The position numbers and the translations under genes are program-made. Under the pieces are notes generated by a model. That model worked only from the letters and a program-made list of their open reading frames with translations, made no database searches and was not told the origin of the DNA. From NCBI GenBank assembly GCA_041658605.1, contig JBAZZU010000002.1:65816-129815 (forward strand): DNA of 64,000 bases, in the 5' to 3' direction. Source of the DNA: JBAZWE01 sp041658605. Its GTDB lineage: Bacteria > Actinomycetota > Thermoleophilia > BMS3ABIN01. Shown piece by piece: positions 8,876-16,755 of this stretch. The stretch's first letter is position 1. The number at the start of each line of letters is the position of its first letter.

Positions 8876-9331
8876 TCAGGGCTTCAGCAAACCCTCTAGT
8901 TTCTGCTGCATTGTGTTCCGGTCAATCAGTGTTTCCGTCTTCTCCACGGTTACACCATTCGCATCAATGTAAAGTATGGCGGGAAGTTGAGCGAGCCCCT
9001 GCCGGTCGTATTCGCAGTTGCCATCCGGCGTGTTCAAGTCGAACCTGATGAATTCTATACTATCCCCGTATTGTTCCTGTAGCTCATTCACGATGGGCTT
9101 CTGCTGCTGGCAGTATGGTCAGGTATCCCGGAAAAAATAGATGAGTTGAGGCTTGCCGGATGGCCTGGGTATCAGGCTTGGCGCCATCTTCTCGCAAACG
9201 AATGCGGCACTCGACGTTGTTGCGGGCCCGGCAGAACCTGTCGTGGTTCCAGTGTTATCCGAGCCCCCGCACGCGCTCAACAGCAAAAGGGCGCCAAACA
9301 CAAACGCGGAGATTATCCACGTTTTTCTCAT
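8876..9331 (-). CDS. Thioredoxin-fold lipoprotein with in-frame UGA at the redox site (candidate selenoprotein, UxxC)
   Basis: Read through one UGA (9119-9121), this is a continuous 151-aa thioredoxin-like lipoprotein. ATG at 9331 follows GGGAGGTTACA. Residues 1-20 are a signal peptide ending in the lipobox LLSAC, with Cys21 to be lipidated, then a Ser/Thr/Gly linker. The redox site reads YFFRDT-U71-P-Y-C74-QQQKP, so the stop codon replaces exactly the first Cys of a CPYC motif. The rest (IEFIRFDLNT, LAQLPAILYID with the cis-Pro loop) is intact. Thioredoxin-like selenoproteins with UxxC are known in anaerobes, which supports Sec insertion. A one-base nonsense mutation of TGC/TGT is the alternative. 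It probably acts outside the membrane in thiol exchange. Confidence 0.78.
9082..9098 (-). promoter_or_regulatory. Possible bacterial SECIS hairpin after the UGA
   Basis: Beginning 21 nt after the UGA, the mRNA can fold GCCCAU-CGUGA-AUGAGC: five pairs with one C/A mismatch and a five-base loop with G at its second position. Bacterial SECIS elements lie inside the coding region just after UGA with a G early in the apical loop, so distance and loop fit. The stem is short and this is a by-eye fold, so it supports but does not prove selenocysteine insertion. A second small hairpin (CUGC-CAGCA-GCAG) is possible closer to the UGA. Confidence 0.4.
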
Positions 9332-9643
9332 TGTAACCTCCCGACTAATAATATTCCGTCTATTAATGCTTATCTTATTGCGCAATCAAACAACTGGTCA
9401 ATTTTTTTCAGAGCCGGCTTGTTGTGGAGGCAATAATCCTTGTCCGTCATGAAAGCGATCATTTAAGTAGGCGCCCCTCAGTGGACACTATGGAATTTAA
9501 TCTAACGCACAAGGAAAAAAATTTTATTCGGACAATAGCCGCTTGCAAGCTATGGCGGTCTGCATAAATAAAGACAATTTGATTAAAATCACCATCTGCC
9601 GAAACTGTACATGAATAATCCAACTTTTGGAGGCTAATTCATC
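9332..9643. other. Divergent intergenic region, no gene seen
   Basis: About 310 bp between the selenoprotein candidate (minus) and the GGDEF/HD-GYP gene (plus). It is AT-richer than its surroundings and must hold the promoters of both. A short inverted repeat (ATAGC...GCTAT near 9536-9554) is visible. The ribosome site TTTTGGAGGCTAATT precedes the ATG at 9644. No convincing reading frame or known riboswitch is recognised. Confidence 0.5.
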
Positions 9644-11386
9644 ATGGTCATGGCTGCAAAGATTTTCAGAAAATCGGTCCTTTATGGTCTGGTCGGAGCC
9701 TTTCTAGGCGTCGTGTACGCATTCACGGCAGTTTTCATACTCAATCCTCTGATCGGTGTCAGGCTGGAAAAGATCCATCTGATTCTGGCTCCAGTCATGT
9801 TAGGCACACTCGCCCTGCTGATCGGCAGGCATGCCGAACTTCTGGAAGATGCCAAGAAGCGTTTCACCGCGCTAACCCAAAAGGCCATTATTGATAAAAA
9901 CTGGCAAGTGGTTTTTGAGGACGATTACATTCAAACCTGCTGGGAAACAAAAGGTTGCGACAAGACCGATTGTCCTGTTTACGGGAAAAAGCATGCTCGT
10001 TGCTGGCTGATTGCCGGAACCCACTGCCGTGGTGAGGTTCAGGGACAATTTGCCCAGAAGCTGGGCAGCTGCTCAAAATGCGTGATCTATCAGGATGCTC
10101 TGGCCCACAACCCCGTGAGTGAGATCAGTGAGAATTTCTACAGCCTTATGTGGGCGCTTCGCGAAAAAGAGGACCTGCTGGGTGACGTCAACGACAAACT
10201 GCAGGGCCAGTACGCGGAGCTTGAAGAGCATCACAGAAAAGCCAAGGAGATGGCTAACACGGATGGTCTTACAGGGCTGTGGAACCACGGGCATTTCCAG
10301 AGGTACCTCCACAGCGAAGTTGACCGGGCAAGGCGTTATGACCGCCCTCTCTCCCTGGTAATGATAGATCTCGATTTCTTCAAGCAGGTCAATGACAAAT
10401 TCGGCCATCAAAAGGGTGACGCGGTGCTGAGCAGTGTAGGCCGAATACTCAAGGAAGAGTGCCGGGACGTGGATTATGTCGCCAGGTATGGTGGCGAGGA
10501 GTTCGTCGTCGTCATGCCGGAGATAACTGCCTCGAACGCTGTCATAGCAGCTAACAGATTGCGGGAAAGAATCGAAGGGCTGTATATGGAGGTCAACCTG
10601 CCGGAGCATCAGACCGGCGCGAGCTTCGGCGTCGCTGACTTCCCCGAATGCGCGACTGACAATATCAGCCTGATTGCCGCGGCTGACGGCGCCCTGCTGT
10701 TCGCCAAACGTCAGGGCCGCAACAGGGTCGCTTATTTCAGGGATCTTTCGGAAACCGAGCTCTCCGGCGATGATCTGGATAATTTAAACAGCAGGCTTGA
10801 AGGGGCCGGATTTCAGACTATCCGGGCGCTCGCCAGGGCTGTCGATGTGAGAGACAAGTACCCGGACAATGATTTGAACAATCTCGCGAATGCAGCAACC
10901 TCCATGGCCAGAGAACTCAAATTCAGCCCGGATAAGATTGAGGCCCTCATACTCGCCACCAAGCTGCATGACATCGGTAAAATCGGAATACCGAAGAATA
11001 TATTGCAGAAAAAGGAACATCTGCTGCCTGAGGAGATTGAGATACTGCGTCAGCATCCCCAGATGGGAGAGCAGATGCTGCAGGAGGCCACTACGGTCAA
11101 GGATCTGATCGCGGCAGTTCTGTACCACCATGAACGCTGGGACGGAAAGGGTTATCCGGAAGGCCTTCATGGTGAGGAGATACCGCTTATGGCGCGTATT
11201 GTCGGGATTCTGGACGCCTACCGGGCGATACGCAGCGATCGTCCCTATAGCAAGGCATTGACGATGAGCGAAACAATCGCCGAGCTTCGTGCTTCGGCTG
11301 GCAGCCAGTTTGATCCCGATCTAGTCGAGCTGTTCGTCAAGCAGTTGTCTGAAGATGAAGGGCGGCATCTGAGGCAAGTGGGTTAA
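9644..11386 (+). CDS. Membrane-associated two-CW / GGDEF / HD-GYP cyclic-di-GMP protein
   Basis: A 580-aa protein with both halves of c-di-GMP turnover. Two N-terminal helices (about 10-35 and 45-62) anchor it. Residues 99-146 form a Cys-rich module with seven Cys (CW, GC, DC, RCW, THC, SC, KC) shared with the histidine kinase at 19-21 kb. A coiled coil (170-205) leads to the GGDEF domain, whose GGEEF at 283-287 predicts an active cyclase and RDVD at 274-277 is a product-inhibition I-site. The HD-GYP domain has HD at 442-443 and HHERWDGKGYPEGL at 495-508. The first metal-ligand His usual before the HD seems replaced (PDNDLNNLA), so its hydrolase activity is less certain. A terminator follows. 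Confidence 0.9.
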   Translation: MVMAAKIFRKSVLYGLVGAFLGVVYAFTAVFILNPLIGVRLEKIHLILAPVMLGTLALLIGRHAELLEDAKKRFTALTQKAIIDKNWQVVFEDDYIQTCWETKGCDKTDCPVYGKKHARCWLIAGTHCRGEVQGQFAQKLGSCSKCVIYQDALAHNPVSEISENFYSLMWALREKEDLLGDVNDKLQGQYAELEEHHRKAKEMANTDGLTGLWNHGHFQRYLHSEVDRARRYDRPLSLVMIDLDFFKQVNDKFGHQKGDAVLSSVGRILKEECRDVDYVARYGGEEFVVVMPEITASNAVIAANRLRERIEGLYMEVNLPEHQTGASFGVADFPECATDNISLIAAADGALLFAKRQGRNRVAYFRDLSETELSGDDLDNLNSRLEGAGFQTIRALARAVDVRDKYPDNDLNNLANAATSMARELKFSPDKIEALILATKLHDIGKIGIPKNILQKKEHLLPEEIEILRQHPQMGEQMLQEATTVKDLIAAVLYHHERWDGKGYPEGLHGEEIPLMARIVGILDAYRAIRSDRPYSKALTMSETIAELRASAGSQFDPDLVELFVKQLSEDEGRHLRQVG

Positions 11387-11426
11387 CACTCGCCTGTCAA
11401 TCTGTTCAGTTGCTCGTTTATAGATT

Positions 11427-11455
11427 ATGGCCGTCAATTCTGACGGCCATTTTTT
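11427..11455 (+). terminator. Rho-independent terminator
   Basis: ATGGCCGTCA and TGACGGCCAT form a perfect 10-bp stem around ATTC, followed by a T run. It closes the GGDEF/HD-GYP transcript. Confidence 0.85.
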
Positions 11456-11480
11456 AATGCTGTTCGTCCTGTGTATGAAA

Positions 11481-11557
11481 TGGTGCCCCGAGTAGGATTC
11501 GAACCTACGACCTACCGCTTAGGAGGCGGTCGCTCTAATCCCCTGAGCTATCGGGGC
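11481..11557 (-). tRNA. tRNA-Arg(CCU)
   Basis: The minus strand folds as a full cloverleaf: acceptor GCCCCGA/TCGGGGC, anticodon arm ACCGC-CTCCTAA-GCGGT with anticodon CCU, T arm GTAGGTTCGAATCCTAC, discriminator A and an encoded CCA. It reads the AGG arginine codon. Confidence 0.96.
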
Positions 11558-11566
11558 GGAAAAAAA

Positions 11567-11650
11567 GTCATTCTGAGGGCGCAGCCGGAAGAATCTCCGG
11601 GAAATCATGCACAAACTAATTATTCAATTCAGCGAAGAACCCGGAATGAC
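11567..11650. repeat. Possible dispersed intergenic repeat
   Basis: The start GTCATTCTGAGGGCGCAGCC followed by GGAAGAATCTCC, and the end GGAATGAC, form the inverted ends of a short element. A related sequence (GTCATCCTGAGCAAAGCGAA) starts at 14648. Sequences of this look are widespread intergenic repeats in bacteria. No gene is present in it. Confidence 0.35.
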
Positions 11651-11675
11651 ATTCGAGATTGTAGCAGATCGTTTG

Positions 11676-12617
11676 TTACTGACCCTCCATCGCGCAAAGC
11701 AGAATTTCTTCCACGAGTTCATTAAAGCCGATGCCGGTTGCCTGTGCCGCCATGGGCAAAAGACTGGTTTCGGTGAAGCCAGGTATGGTATTTATCTCCA
11801 GCACCTGCAGGCCGTCGCTTTCATCCATCAGGATATCGACCCGTCCGAAGCCCGAGCAGCCCAGTGATTCGAATACCTTGAGCGAAAGGCTCTCGATGTC
11901 GGCAGCAACCTCCGGGGATAACTCGGCTGGCACGATATAGTCTGCCTTGCCCAGTGTATAACGCGATTCGAAATCAAAAAAATCGGTCTTGGGCCTGACT
12001 TCGACGATCGGCAGCGCACGGGGTTCCCTGCCGAGTATGCTGACGGCAAGCTCCTTTCCCTTTATGTACTTCTCCAGCAGCACCTTGTTGTCAAAACTGA
12101 ATGCGGATATCAAGGCAGCCGGCAGCTCGCTCTCCTCGTGAGCGAAGCGGATGCCCAGCGCCGAACCCTGGGCGGCCGGCTTTACCACAATCGGGTAGCC
12201 GAGCTCTTCGCCGATGATGGGCAGCGTGTCAGTAGCTCCCAGCTCCTGGAAGGCGTCGCGGTTGAATGCATAAAAGCGTGGCGTGGGGATGCCGTCCGCC
12301 ACCAGAATATGTTTGGTCAGCACCTTGTCCATGCAGCGGATCGATGGCAGCACGTTCGAACCCGTATACGGGATGCCGAGTATGTCCAGCAGCTCCTGGA
12401 CAGTGCCATCCTCGCCGCTGCGGCCGTGCATTGCGATAAACGCCGCGTCGGGCTTTATCTCCTTAAGTCTTTTTACCATGCGGACATCGACGTCGATTAC
12501 GTCAACGGAATAGCCCAGCGCCTTGAGCGCCTTCTCGACGCGGGCGCCGGACTTGAGCGATATTTCGCGTTCCAGCGACCGCCCGCCCTTGAGGACTGCT
12601 ATTTTCTTTTTGCTCAT
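11676..12617 (-). CDS. ddl: D-alanine--D-alanine ligase
   Basis: ATP-grasp enzyme joining two D-alanines for peptidoglycan precursors. The N-terminus (KKIAVLKGGRSLEREISLKSG) matches the Ddl substrate loop, MHGRSGEDGTVQELL is the family's HGxxGEDGxxQ motif, and the C-terminal block EINTIPGFTETSLLPMAAQATG holds the metal- and substrate-binding Glu/Asn. At 313 aa it is complete. The aminotransferase gene lies 56 bp upstream on the same strand. tRNA-Arg follows downstream. Confidence 0.96.
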   Translation of the reverse strand: MSKKKIAVLKGGRSLEREISLKSGARVEKALKALGYSVDVIDVDVRMVKRLKEIKPDAAFIAMHGRSGEDGTVQELLDILGIPYTGSNVLPSIRCMDKVLTKHILVADGIPTPRFYAFNRDAFQELGATDTLPIIGEELGYPIVVKPAAQGSALGIRFAHEESELPAALISAFSFDNKVLLEKYIKGKELAVSILGREPRALPIVEVRPKTDFFDFESRYTLGKADYIVPAELSPEVAADIESLSLKVFESLGCSGFGRVDILMDESDGLQVLEINTIPGFTETSLLPMAAQATGIGFNELVEEILLCAMEGQ

Positions 12618-12673
12618 TGTCTATCCCCCATCACGTCGAATGTTGGACAAAAGCCGCGGCGTGTCCGCGGCCA

Positions 12674-13921
12674 TTATTCTCCCTGCAGAGCCCTGTACAG
12701 CACCATCTGCTCTCTGATGACCTTGGCAAGGCGTTTGATACCCTCTTCGATCTTATCCTCCGGTACACCGCAGAACGCCAGCCGCATGTGATTGGCGCCG
12801 CTGCCATCAACCCAGCCGCCGGCGCCCGGGACGAATGCGACTTTTTCCTCCTCGACGGCCAGCGCCAGGAGGTCTGTCGTATTGATGTAATCCGGCAGGG
12901 TAACCCAGATATAAAAGCCGCCCTGCGGATGCGTCCAGATCGCCTCTTCTGGAAAGTATTCATCCAGCGCCGTAAGCATGGCGTCGCGGCGCTTGTGGTA
13001 TATGTCCCGTACGGTATCGACGTAATCCTGCCAGCGCGCCTGCTCGAAATACCTGTTGACGATTTTCTGGGCGAAAGTCGAAGGGCAGAGATCCGCCGCC
13101 TGCTTTCCAAGGTTGAACTTCGCCAGGAGAGGCGCGGGCGCCACTATCCAGCCCAGCCTGATACCCGGGGATAAGATCTTCGAAAACGTGCTTAAGTAGA
13201 TCACGTTGTCGTCGTCATCCAGAGAATACAGGGTCGGCAGCGCTTCACCCTCGAAGCGCAGTTGCCCGTAAGGGTTGTCCTCCACGATGATCAGCTGGTG
13301 CTCTTTCGCCAGCGCCACCAGCTCCTGCCGCCGCTCGAAACTCAGGCAGACGCCGGCGGGATTGTGAAAATCCGGTATCACGTATATGAACTTTGGTTTT
13401 GTTCCCGCTTTGAGAAGCTTTCCCAGCACTTCCTTGAAGAGATCCATGCGGAGCCCGTCGTCGTCGAGCGGCACCTGGATGACGTCCGCCTCGAAGCTGC
13501 AAAACGATGGGATTGCTCCCGGATAGGTCGGAGCTTCGGCGATGACGGTATCGCCGGGATTCACGAGTATCCTGGTAACAAGGTCTATGCCCTGCTGCCC
13601 GCCCGTGGTCACGATGATATTTTCCCGTTCAACGAGCGTGTTTTCCTCGGCCATGACCTCGATGATGTTTTCCTTGGTCTCATCGAAACCCTCGGTCGGC
13701 CCGTACTGGAGCGCCGCCGCCGCGCCGTGCATCGCGATCTCGTGTGTTATCTTATCCAGCGTCTTTGCCGGGAAACTGCTGGTATTGGGCATGCCGCCCG
13801 CCAGCGAGATGACATCCGGCATCGCTGTCACGGCCATAAGGTCGCGCATCACCGATGAGCGCATGGCGCCGGTGCGCTTTGCATAAAATTCTTCGTATTT
13901 GTCAAAGTCGATCCTGGTCAC
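12674..13921 (-). CDS. PLP-dependent class I aminotransferase (LysN/2-aminoadipate type)
   Basis: Fold-type I aminotransferase of 415 aa, with the PLP Lys248 in STFSKILSPGIRLGW, Asn187 in FHNPAG, Asp215 and Tyr218 in VEDNPYGQL, and the phosphate-binding Arg255. The N-terminal block ISLAGGMPNTSSFP is typical of the 2-aminoadipate/aromatic aminotransferase branch related to MocR regulators, but there is no DNA-binding domain. Substrate cannot be read from the sequence; alpha-aminoadipate, branched-chain or aromatic amino acids are options. It lies just upstream of ddl on the same strand. Confidence 0.88.
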   Translation of the reverse strand: MTRIDFDKYEEFYAKRTGAMRSSVMRDLMAVTAMPDVISLAGGMPNTSSFPAKTLDKITHEIAMHGAAAALQYGPTEGFDETKENIIEVMAEENTLVERENIIVTTGGQQGIDLVTRILVNPGDTVIAEAPTYPGAIPSFCSFEADVIQVPLDDDGLRMDLFKEVLGKLLKAGTKPKFIYVIPDFHNPAGVCLSFERRQELVALAKEHQLIIVEDNPYGQLRFEGEALPTLYSLDDDDNVIYLSTFSKILSPGIRLGWIVAPAPLLAKFNLGKQAADLCPSTFAQKIVNRYFEQARWQDYVDTVRDIYHKRRDAMLTALDEYFPEEAIWTHPQGGFYIWVTLPDYINTTDLLALAVEEEKVAFVPGAGGWVDGSGANHMRLAFCGVPEDKIEEGIKRLAKVIREQMVLYRALQGE

Positions 13922-14026
13922 GACCTCTGATTTTAGTCTGGCCTGTTTCTTTAAGCAAATAGCCGGGGATGGTACAATTTCGGGCGCGGAAACAATGTAA
14001 CTGTCGAAGAACCTGTGGGAGGTAAG

Positions 14027-14605
14027 ATGGAAATAGCTTGGGCGGCGGGCGTGGGCATCGGGCTTTCAGCGTTGATCGGATTTCGGGCATTCATCCCGAT
14101 GGCGGTGTTTATATTGATGGCGAGGCTCGGCTGGGTAGGACTTCTGGGTGATTTTAAAGTGCAGGAAACACCCCTGGATTTTCTACAGTCGGACGCTGCC
14201 ATCGTGGTTCTGTCTGTTCTGGTGGTGCTTGAAATAATCCTTACGCGAGTTTCGAGCCTGTCAAAAGCAGAGAGGACGCTGCGTCTGCCGCTTGCGACAG
14301 CCGCCGGGGCACTTGTCTTTTCAGCGGCGCTTTCCGGTCCGGTTGAAGGTCTCGGCCATTTCGCGGCTGTGCCGGCCGGAGCTTTGATGGTATTGATCGG
14401 TATCTATGTCCATGGCGGCCTTGTCACTGTCGGTGAAGGCCGCGACCCTGGCCCGGCGCTGGATTTTGGCGTGCTGGTTCTCGCTGTAGCAGTCATGCTC
14501 CTGCCGCCGGCCGGCTATGTAATTGGCATCATCACACTTTGGCTTGCCATGCGTGTGCGGCGGCTCAAAAAGATCAAATACAAGGGTTTGCGGGTGCTTG
14601 CGTAA
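14027..14605 (+). CDS. DUF4126 family membrane protein
   Basis: A 192-aa hydrophobic protein with about five membrane helices. The N-terminal stretch GIGLSALIGFRAFIPMAV followed by MARLGWVGLL matches the signature of DUF4126, whose function is unknown. The ATG at 14027 is preferred over an upstream GTG at 14015 because GGGAGGTAAG, the ribosome site, would lie inside the longer form. It is transcribed divergently from the aminotransferase and lies upstream of acyP. Confidence 0.8.
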   Translation: MEIAWAAGVGIGLSALIGFRAFIPMAVFILMARLGWVGLLGDFKVQETPLDFLQSDAAIVVLSVLVVLEIILTRVSSLSKAERTLRLPLATAAGALVFSAALSGPVEGLGHFAAVPAGALMVLIGIYVHGGLVTVGEGRDPGPALDFGVLVLAVAVMLLPPAGYVIGIITLWLAMRVRRLKKIKYKGLRVLA

Positions 14606-14647
14606 GCCCGGGGTAAACTTGGAAACACCCACTCCGCTCCGGTTGAT

Positions 14648-14690
14648 GTCATCCTGAGCAAAGCGAAGGACCCCGCAGGAGCAAATCACA
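14648..14690. repeat. Possible second copy of the dispersed repeat
   Basis: GTCATCCTGAGCAAAGCGAA and the bases after it resemble the element starting at 11567. It also provides the GCAGGAG ribosome site of acyP. Evidence is similarity by eye only. Confidence 0.25.
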
Positions 14691-14984
14691 ATGAATGACA
14701 TTATTGTCAAACGTGCGCACCTCTGGATCACCGGCCGCGTCCAGGGAGTATTCTTCCGGGCGTGGGTGATGGACAACGCCCGCCGCCTGGGCCTCAACGG
14801 CTGGGTGCGTAACCTCATCGACGGCCGGGTGGAAGCGGTCTTTGAGGGTTCGTGCGAGTCAGTTGATCACATGGTCAGGTTATGTCATGCCGGTCCGGAC
14901 CACGCCCGCGTCGACACGGTTCTCGATGACTATAGTGAACCCGCGGAGGGAGCCGCTTCCTTCGAGATCAGGAGCACCGCCTGA
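14691..14984 (+). CDS. acyP: Acylphosphatase
   Basis: Hydrolyses acyl phosphates such as 1,3-bisphosphoglycerate and acetyl phosphate. The signature GRVQGVFFRAWV has the catalytic Arg23, and GWVRNLIDGRVEA has catalytic Asn41, both at the canonical positions. The 97 aa length is normal. A GCAGGAG ribosome site precedes ATG. It ends 5 bp from the convergent cbiO stop. Confidence 0.95.
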   Translation: MNDIIVKRAHLWITGRVQGVFFRAWVMDNARRLGLNGWVRNLIDGRVEAVFEGSCESVDHMVRLCHAGPDHARVDTVLDDYSEPAEGAASFEIRSTA

Positions 14985-14989
14985 CCCTG

Positions 14990-15871
14990 CTAGTGCCCGT
15001 GGTGGTCCTTCAGATGGCTGTGCGGATGAAAATGCTCTATGCCGTCATGCCGGTGCGGATGGTCGTGGATCAGGTTGGCGGCCAGGAGCAGCTCCCGGTC
15101 GCCAAGTATCGCCGCCGTAGGGCCGTCGCCCGCCAGCTTGTGGTCTTCACCCAGCACGACAATCCTGCCGGCGATCTCCGCCGCCAGCCGCAGGTCCTGT
15201 GTGGCCGTGATAATAGTCTTTCCCGCCGCCGTCAGCTGCAGGATCAGCCGGATAAGGAAGCTCTCGGTTTTTGGATCCAGTCCCGCGGTCGGCTCGTCGA
15301 ACAGCAGCACGTCCGGCCCGACGGCCAGCACTGACGCCAGCGCCACCTTCTTTTTCTCACCGCCGCTCAAATGATATGGAGGCCGTTCGCTCAGGTGTTC
15401 AAGCCCCAGAATATGCAGGGTGTCCCCGGTCCTTTTCTCAATCTCTTCGGGTGGAAGCCCCATATGAAGAGGTCCGAAGGCGATCTCGTCCCGGACGGTG
15501 GGTGAAAACAGCTGGGCGTCGGAGTTCTGAAAGACAAAACCAACACTGCGCCGGAATGACCGGGAGAAACCCTCGTCCTTGAGAGCCGCCTCGGAGAGCT
15601 CGGCGCCGAATACGCATATGTTTCCAGCGGTTGGAAAGATAAGTCCGTCGAGCATCTTCAGCAAAGTCGATTTGCCCGAACCGTTGGCTCCCAGCAAAAC
15701 CACGCTTTCGCCCGACTTTATCGACAGGCTCAATCCCGCCAGCGCATCGGCGTCCTCGTACCGGTATTCCACGGTATCCACTTCATAAATCGTGTGATTG
15801 TCGCCAGGGAACTCAGCCAAGGAGACGGTCACTCCCTGTGGCGGCGATCCCGAACAGGATAATAGCTCCAA
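14990..15871 (-). CDS. cbiO: Energy-coupling-factor ATPase for nickel/cobalt uptake (CbiO/NikO)
   Basis: ABC ATPase of the ECF metal importer. Walker A LLGANGSGKST is at residues 59-69, with the signature LSGGEKKKVALA and Walker B VLLFDEPTAGLD following. The C-terminus ends in a His/Asp-rich tail (HDHPHRHDGIEHFHPHSH), an uncommon addition likely to bind the transported metal. The longest start (TTG, 15871) overlaps cbiQ by 59 bp. GTG at 15832 or TTG at 15820, behind AGGGAG, are reasonable alternatives. It is the last gene of the DUF3842-cooT-cbiM-cbiQ-cbiO series. Confidence 0.93.
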   Translation of the reverse strand: MELLSCSGSPPQGVTVSLAEFPGDNHTIYEVDTVEYRYEDADALAGLSLSIKSGESVVLLGANGSGKSTLLKMLDGLIFPTAGNICVFGAELSEAALKDEGFSRSFRRSVGFVFQNSDAQLFSPTVRDEIAFGPLHMGLPPEEIEKRTGDTLHILGLEHLSERPPYHLSGGEKKKVALASVLAVGPDVLLFDEPTAGLDPKTESFLIRLILQLTAAGKTIITATQDLRLAAEIAGRIVVLGEDHKLAGDGPTAAILGDRELLLAANLIHDHPHRHDGIEHFHPHSHLKDHHGH

Positions 15872-16733
15872 GCCACAGCCAGTCTCCCGTTGCTGTTTTG
15901 AATCGATGTATTGTCAGAGGTTCGCCGGTGTAGCCACGGCTGATCATTGCGGAGTATACATCCTCACTGAGCGTGTGGGACTTGCCCAGCAGGGTGGCCA
16001 TGCTGGACGCGACGAAACGCCTGTCTTCCCTGGGGCTCGAGCTGCCGACCATGCGGCTGGTTCGCGCGGTGAACATATCCGTGGCCAGACCCAGGATGAG
16101 GAATATATATCGGTAAGTCATCGACAGGATAAGCAGAAAAATACGTGGCACCAGGAAAACCCGTAGCGCCTTGAGCAGGTCGGCCCAGTGAGTCGTAAGC
16201 GCCCATAAAACAGCCAGCGACACAGACGTTGCCACCCTGAGGATGAGCACAACTGCACCTTTCAGGCCTTGATGAGTAACTGCCAGCGTTGTACCGAACG
16301 ACAATGGTCCCAGCGAAAGCTCACGGCCGAAATCCCAGATAGTAAAGAGCGGGTCACCCGGACGGAAGATATTAAAGAGACTGGGAAGCGCGATTATGCC
16401 GGCAAAGACAGGAACGAACAGCCAGACGCGCTTTATAAAAAACAGCAGTGAAATGCTCGATGCGGATGCCATCACCAGGGTCAGCCCATAGATGGCAAGT
16501 ATTATGTACCAGTTACGCAGGAATGAAGTCGCAACCAGCAACCCCAGAAGCCCCGCGGTCTTGACTCGCGGGTCGGTCTCCTGCAGCAGCCCAGGGCGGC
16601 TCGCCACCCGCTCCGAGAACAGGGAGTTTCGAATCGCGTGAGACATCCCGATGACTGATTTCTGAATGGCGCTCTCACGCCGCGTATGTCCGGCAGAAAG
16701 GCACTGGCAGCCGCCATCGCCATTCCCGGTCAT
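15813..16733 (-). CDS. cbiQ: Energy-coupling-factor transmembrane protein CbiQ/NikQ
   Basis: The T-component that links the substrate-capturing CbiM to the ATPase. Five to six membrane helices span about residues 55-215, and the cytoplasmic coupling region carries the motif SRMVGSSSPREDRRF and a second SRGYTGEP, the paired Ala/Arg-Gly type motifs that contact the ATPases. The reading frame is open up to a TTG at 16793, which would overlap cbiM. ATG 16733 avoids overlap, and ATG 16646 (MSHAIRN) gives the usual 277-aa size. The true start is undecided. Confidence 0.88.
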   Translation of the reverse strand: MTGNGDGGCQCLSAGHTRRESAIQKSVIGMSHAIRNSLFSERVASRPGLLQETDPRVKTAGLLGLLVATSFLRNWYIILAIYGLTLVMASASSISLLFFIKRVWLFVPVFAGIIALPSLFNIFRPGDPLFTIWDFGRELSLGPLSFGTTLAVTHQGLKGAVVLILRVATSVSLAVLWALTTHWADLLKALRVFLVPRIFLLILSMTYRYIFLILGLATDMFTARTSRMVGSSSPREDRRFVASSMATLLGKSHTLSEDVYSAMISRGYTGEPLTIHRFKTATGDWLWLGAIILFGIAATGSDRLLG

Positions 16734-16755
16734 CCAGTCCGGTGTGGAAGACTCA

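Noticed and set aside
8876..9385. Two separate short genes (71 and 88 aa) instead of one selenoprotein
   Set aside because: The two frames are the same frame split by one UGA, the N-terminal part has signal peptide and half a redox motif, the second starts in the middle of it. A single gene with readthrough explains both. A pseudogene cannot be fully excluded.
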